Positions 61,729-64,000 of a DNA stretch of 64,000 nucleotides are shown here, in pieces (position 1 is the first letter of the stretch; every line of letters starts with the position of its first letter). This DNA comes from Bacteroides sp. GTDB taxonomy: Bacteria; Bacteroidota; Bacteroidia; Bacteroidales; Bacteroidaceae. Location: positions 1 through 64,000 of the forward strand of contig JAFURM010000055.1 in the NCBI GenBank assembly GCA_017471925.1, written 5' to 3'. The position numbers and the translations under genes are program-made. The notes below the pieces were generated by a model that did not search any database, was not told the origin of the DNA, and was given only the letters and a program-made list of their open reading frames with translations.

Positions 61729-64000
61729 TTAGATTCCCAGTTTCACCCCGAAGGTGTAGGTCGTGGCACGGGGATAGGCCGAATAGTCGAAGCCTCGGGT
61801 CATGGCCGAGTTGCGGGTGGAGACTTCGGGGTCGTAGCCCGTGTACTTGGTCCAGGTGAAGAGGTTCTGTGCACTGAAGTAGAGGCGCAGGGAAGAGAGT
61901 CCCGTCTTCTTCAGGAGCTTCACGGGGAAGTTGTAGCCCAGCTGCACATTCTTCAGGCGCAGGAAGGAGGCATCCTCCACGGCACGGCTGGTGTTGATGT
62001 TGGTGAGTCCGCGGTTCACGGCCCACAGGTAGTTGGTGTAGTTGCCGGCCGTATAGGTGCCGTCACCATTGTCGGTGCGCGGTGTCCAGTGGTCCTTGGC
62101 AGAAGCGAGCTGGTTGATGTGGCGTTCGCTCAGACTCTCTAACTTCACCCGGTTGTAGTTGATGACATCGTTGCCATAGGACCATTGCAGGAAGATGCTG
62201 AGGTCGAAGCCTTTCCACTCGAAGGTATTGGTGAATCCACCGGTGTGGACGGGCAGGCCGTGGCCTATCACCGTCTGGTCCTCGGCTGTCACCTTGCCGT
62301 CGCCGTTCAGGTCTTTCAGTTTGGGGTCACCGGGACGGATATTGGCCCGCTCGTTGGTGTTGTTGGGGATGCCGGCCTTCAGGACAAAGATATCGGGAGC
62401 CACCTCGTCGAAATCCTCATACTGATAGACTCCATCGTAGACGTAGCCGTACATCTCGGAGAGGGGTTCGCCCACCTTACATATATAGAGGTCGGGAATG
62501 TTGGGGTAGCGGATGCCCGCCATGCGGCTCAACTGTCCGTCGGAGAGGGCGGTAATCTTGTTCTTGTTGAAAGAGATATTGAAGCTGGTGGTCCACTTCA
62601 GACGGTTCTTGCTGCCGGGCAGGATGGTACCGTTGAGGGTAATCTCCAAACCCCGGTTGTTGATGCTGCCGATGTTCTGCTGCACCTGGGTGAAACCGAT
62701 GGAGGGCGGCACGTCGGCATAGAGAAGCAGGTCTTTCGTGTCCTTGTTGTAGAGGTCGATGCTTCCGTTGAAACGGTTGTTCAGGATGCCGAAGTCTATA
62801 CCGAAGTTGGTCTGATAGGTGGTCTCCCACTTCAGGTCACGGTTGGACATCTGCATCAGGTAGATGGCCGGAGTGAGAGCATTGCCGAAGGCATAGTTCT
62901 GACTGCCCGAATAGAGCATGTGGGAGGGATAGTTGTTCTGGGTGTAGTTGTTGCCCGTAGCACCCCATCCCACTCTCAGCTTCAGGTTGGAGAGCCAGGA
63001 GCCGGTCTTCACCATGAAGGGTTCGTCGGAGACGCGCCAGGCAAACGAGGCGGAAGGGAAGTAGCCCCACTTGTGCTTGACGAACTTGGAGGAGCCGTCG
63101 GCACGCATGGTGGCGGTAAACAGGTAGCGGGACTTCCAGTCATAGTTGAAGCGGGCAAAGAAGGACATCAGGTTGTTCTTCACATTGTCGGCCGTAATGG
63201 TCTGTGCGGTGCCGGCATCTATTCCCCAGAAGCCGGTATTCTCCCACGGCACCATGACCGACTTGGCCCCCAGGTTGGAAATCTGCTGGCTGGAGAGCGA
63301 GGCTCCGAGCATGGCGTTGTAGTAGTGGGCGTTCACCTTTTTCTTATAGGTCAAGGTGTATTCGTTGGACCAGCTGTTCCACTCCTTGTAATTGAAGGCA
63401 CCGTTGGTGCGCGAGGAGGAGTAGGTGGGGTCGCCATAGTAGGTGTCGGAGTTGTAGAAATTGCGGGTGCGGTCTTCACGCCACGTATAGGAGAAGGTGG
63501 CCTTGAAGAGGAGATCCTTCATGATGGTCCAGTTCAGGTAGGAATTGAAACTGAGCTGACGCTTGCGCAACTTCACGAAGGTGTTCTCAATGGTCTTCAC
63601 GGGATTGTAGGGATAGGTGCCGCCGTTGTCATCCAGCACATCCTCCAGGTCGTCGGTAGACTTGTACTTCACCGGACGGTAGGCCAGCACCTGATAGAGG
63701 AAGTACTGGGTGCTCTGTCCGCCTCCCTCGGAGGGTGCCGAGCCGGTGGAGATGTTGTTGGCAAAGTTCACGTTCACGCCGAACTTCACCTTGTCGCTGA
63801 TTTGCTGGTCCAAGGAGAGACGTGCCTTGAGGCTTTCATAGGAAGACTCGATGATGGTGCCCTGCTGGTTCAGGTAGGAGAGGCTGGCACTGTACTTGGT
63901 CTTGGCCGAGCCTCCCGAGAGTGCCACGTGGTGGTTAGTCATGGGAGCGGCCTGGAACACCCGGTCCTGCCAGTTGGTGGAGGTGCGGTTGTCATAGTCT
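61729..64000 (-). CDS. susC: SusC/RagA-type TonB-dependent receptor, N-terminus off window
   Basis: The open frame runs past the right edge (no stop to 64000); about 757 C-terminal residues are visible. They begin at YDNRTSTNWQDRVFQ, a typical SusC stretch just after the plug domain, and continue through the beta-barrel to the C-terminal YPRATTYTFGVKLGI. Signal peptide, CarboxypepD-like domain and TonB box are not in view. SusC imports the oligosaccharides captured by SusD, powered by TonB-ExbBD. It is the first visible gene of the PUL. Confidence 0.95.
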   Translation of the reverse strand, partial: DYDNRTSTNWQDRVFQAAPMTNHHVALSGGSAKTKYSASLSYLNQQGTIIESSYESLKARLSLDQQISDKVKFGVNVNFANNISTGSAPSEGGGQSTQYFLYQVLAYRPVKYKSTDDLEDVLDDNGGTYPYNPVKTIENTFVKLRKRQLSFNSYLNWTIMKDLLFKATFSYTWREDRTRNFYNSDTYYGDPTYSSSRTNGAFNYKEWNSWSNEYTLTYKKKVNAHYYNAMLGASLSSQQISNLGAKSVMVPWENTGFWGIDAGTAQTITADNVKNNLMSFFARFNYDWKSRYLFTATMRADGSSKFVKHKWGYFPSASFAWRVSDEPFMVKTGSWLSNLKLRVGWGATGNNYTQNNYPSHMLYSGSQNYAFGNALTPAIYLMQMSNRDLKWETTYQTNFGIDFGILNNRFNGSIDLYNKDTKDLLLYADVPPSIGFTQVQQNIGSINNRGLEITLNGTILPGSKNRLKWTTSFNISFNKNKITALSDGQLSRMAGIRYPNIPDLYICKVGEPLSEMYGYVYDGVYQYEDFDEVAPDIFVLKAGIPNNTNERANIRPGDPKLKDLNGDGKVTAEDQTVIGHGLPVHTGGFTNTFEWKGFDLSIFLQWSYGNDVINYNRVKLESLSERHINQLASAKDHWTPRTDNGDGTYTAGNYTNYLWAVNRGLTNINTSRAVEDASFLRLKNVQLGYNFPVKLLKKTGLSSLRLYFSAQNLFTWTKYTGYDPEVSTRNSAMTRGFDYSAYPRATTYTFGVKLGI

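Overview
The window reads as chromosomal DNA of a gut Bacteroides or Phocaeicola type organism (Bacteroidota). The evidence is a SusC/SusD pair, fimbrillin-like lipoproteins, a Nudix-type AraR regulator, many secreted glycosidases, and promoters of the Bacteroidales form TTTG-N19-20-TAnnTTTG. The species cannot be fixed from sequence alone. No phage, transposase, integrase, rRNA or CRISPR array was seen.

Layout. 0.4-7.3 kb, minus strand: a PHP phosphatase, an ExbB / 4-TM / ExbD / ExbD energy-transduction operon, tRNA-Ser(GGA), tatD, a hypothetical gene, a short-chain prenyl diphosphate synthase and a separate tonB. 7.5-13.2 kb, plus: cmk-ispH, pfkA and a secreted GH43-GH28 fusion. 13.5-21.3 kb, plus: B12-dependent ribonucleotide reductase, a CBM20-CBM20-GH77 amylomaltase, an ArnT-like glycosyltransferase and an HD hydrolase. 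21.4-27.3 kb, plus: LptD, a DHH phosphoesterase, a DUF4827-like lipoprotein and GlmM. 27.3-29.1 kb, minus: queA and a Nudix hydrolase, divergent from a DUF2027/Smr gene at 29.2 kb. A repeat-rich 0.78 kb gap follows.

31.1-43.1 kb, plus: a complete L-arabinose system. It holds galM, a sodium/sugar symporter, AraR, araD, araA, an FGGY kinase and a secreted GH51 arabinofuranosidase in one tight run, then transketolase and rpiB behind their own promoter. These genes would release, import and convert arabinose to xylulose 5-phosphate and feed the pentose phosphate pathway. A GH28 gene and a convergent two-domain esterase follow (43.3-46.9 kb), in keeping with pectin side-chain use.

47.3-64 kb, minus: a polysaccharide utilisation locus. 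In transcription order it runs SusC (cut by the window edge), SusD, a DUF5017-like lipoprotein, a DUF4955-like beta-helix lipoprotein, three fimbrillin-like lipoproteins with carbohydrate-binding-like C-termini, a DUF1573-PL8 lyase, nagB, and a 667-aa NagB-like/PIG-L fusion. PL8 next to amino-sugar genes points to a glycosaminoglycan-type substrate (inference). The most unusual gene is the last: its NagB-like half lacks all four catalytic residues that the neighbouring true NagB keeps, while its PIG-L half keeps its metal motifs.

Intergenic regions carry a recurring CACGGAT-type inverted repeat, a 22-bp tandem repeat with a palindromic core, and 23-bp tandem repeats.
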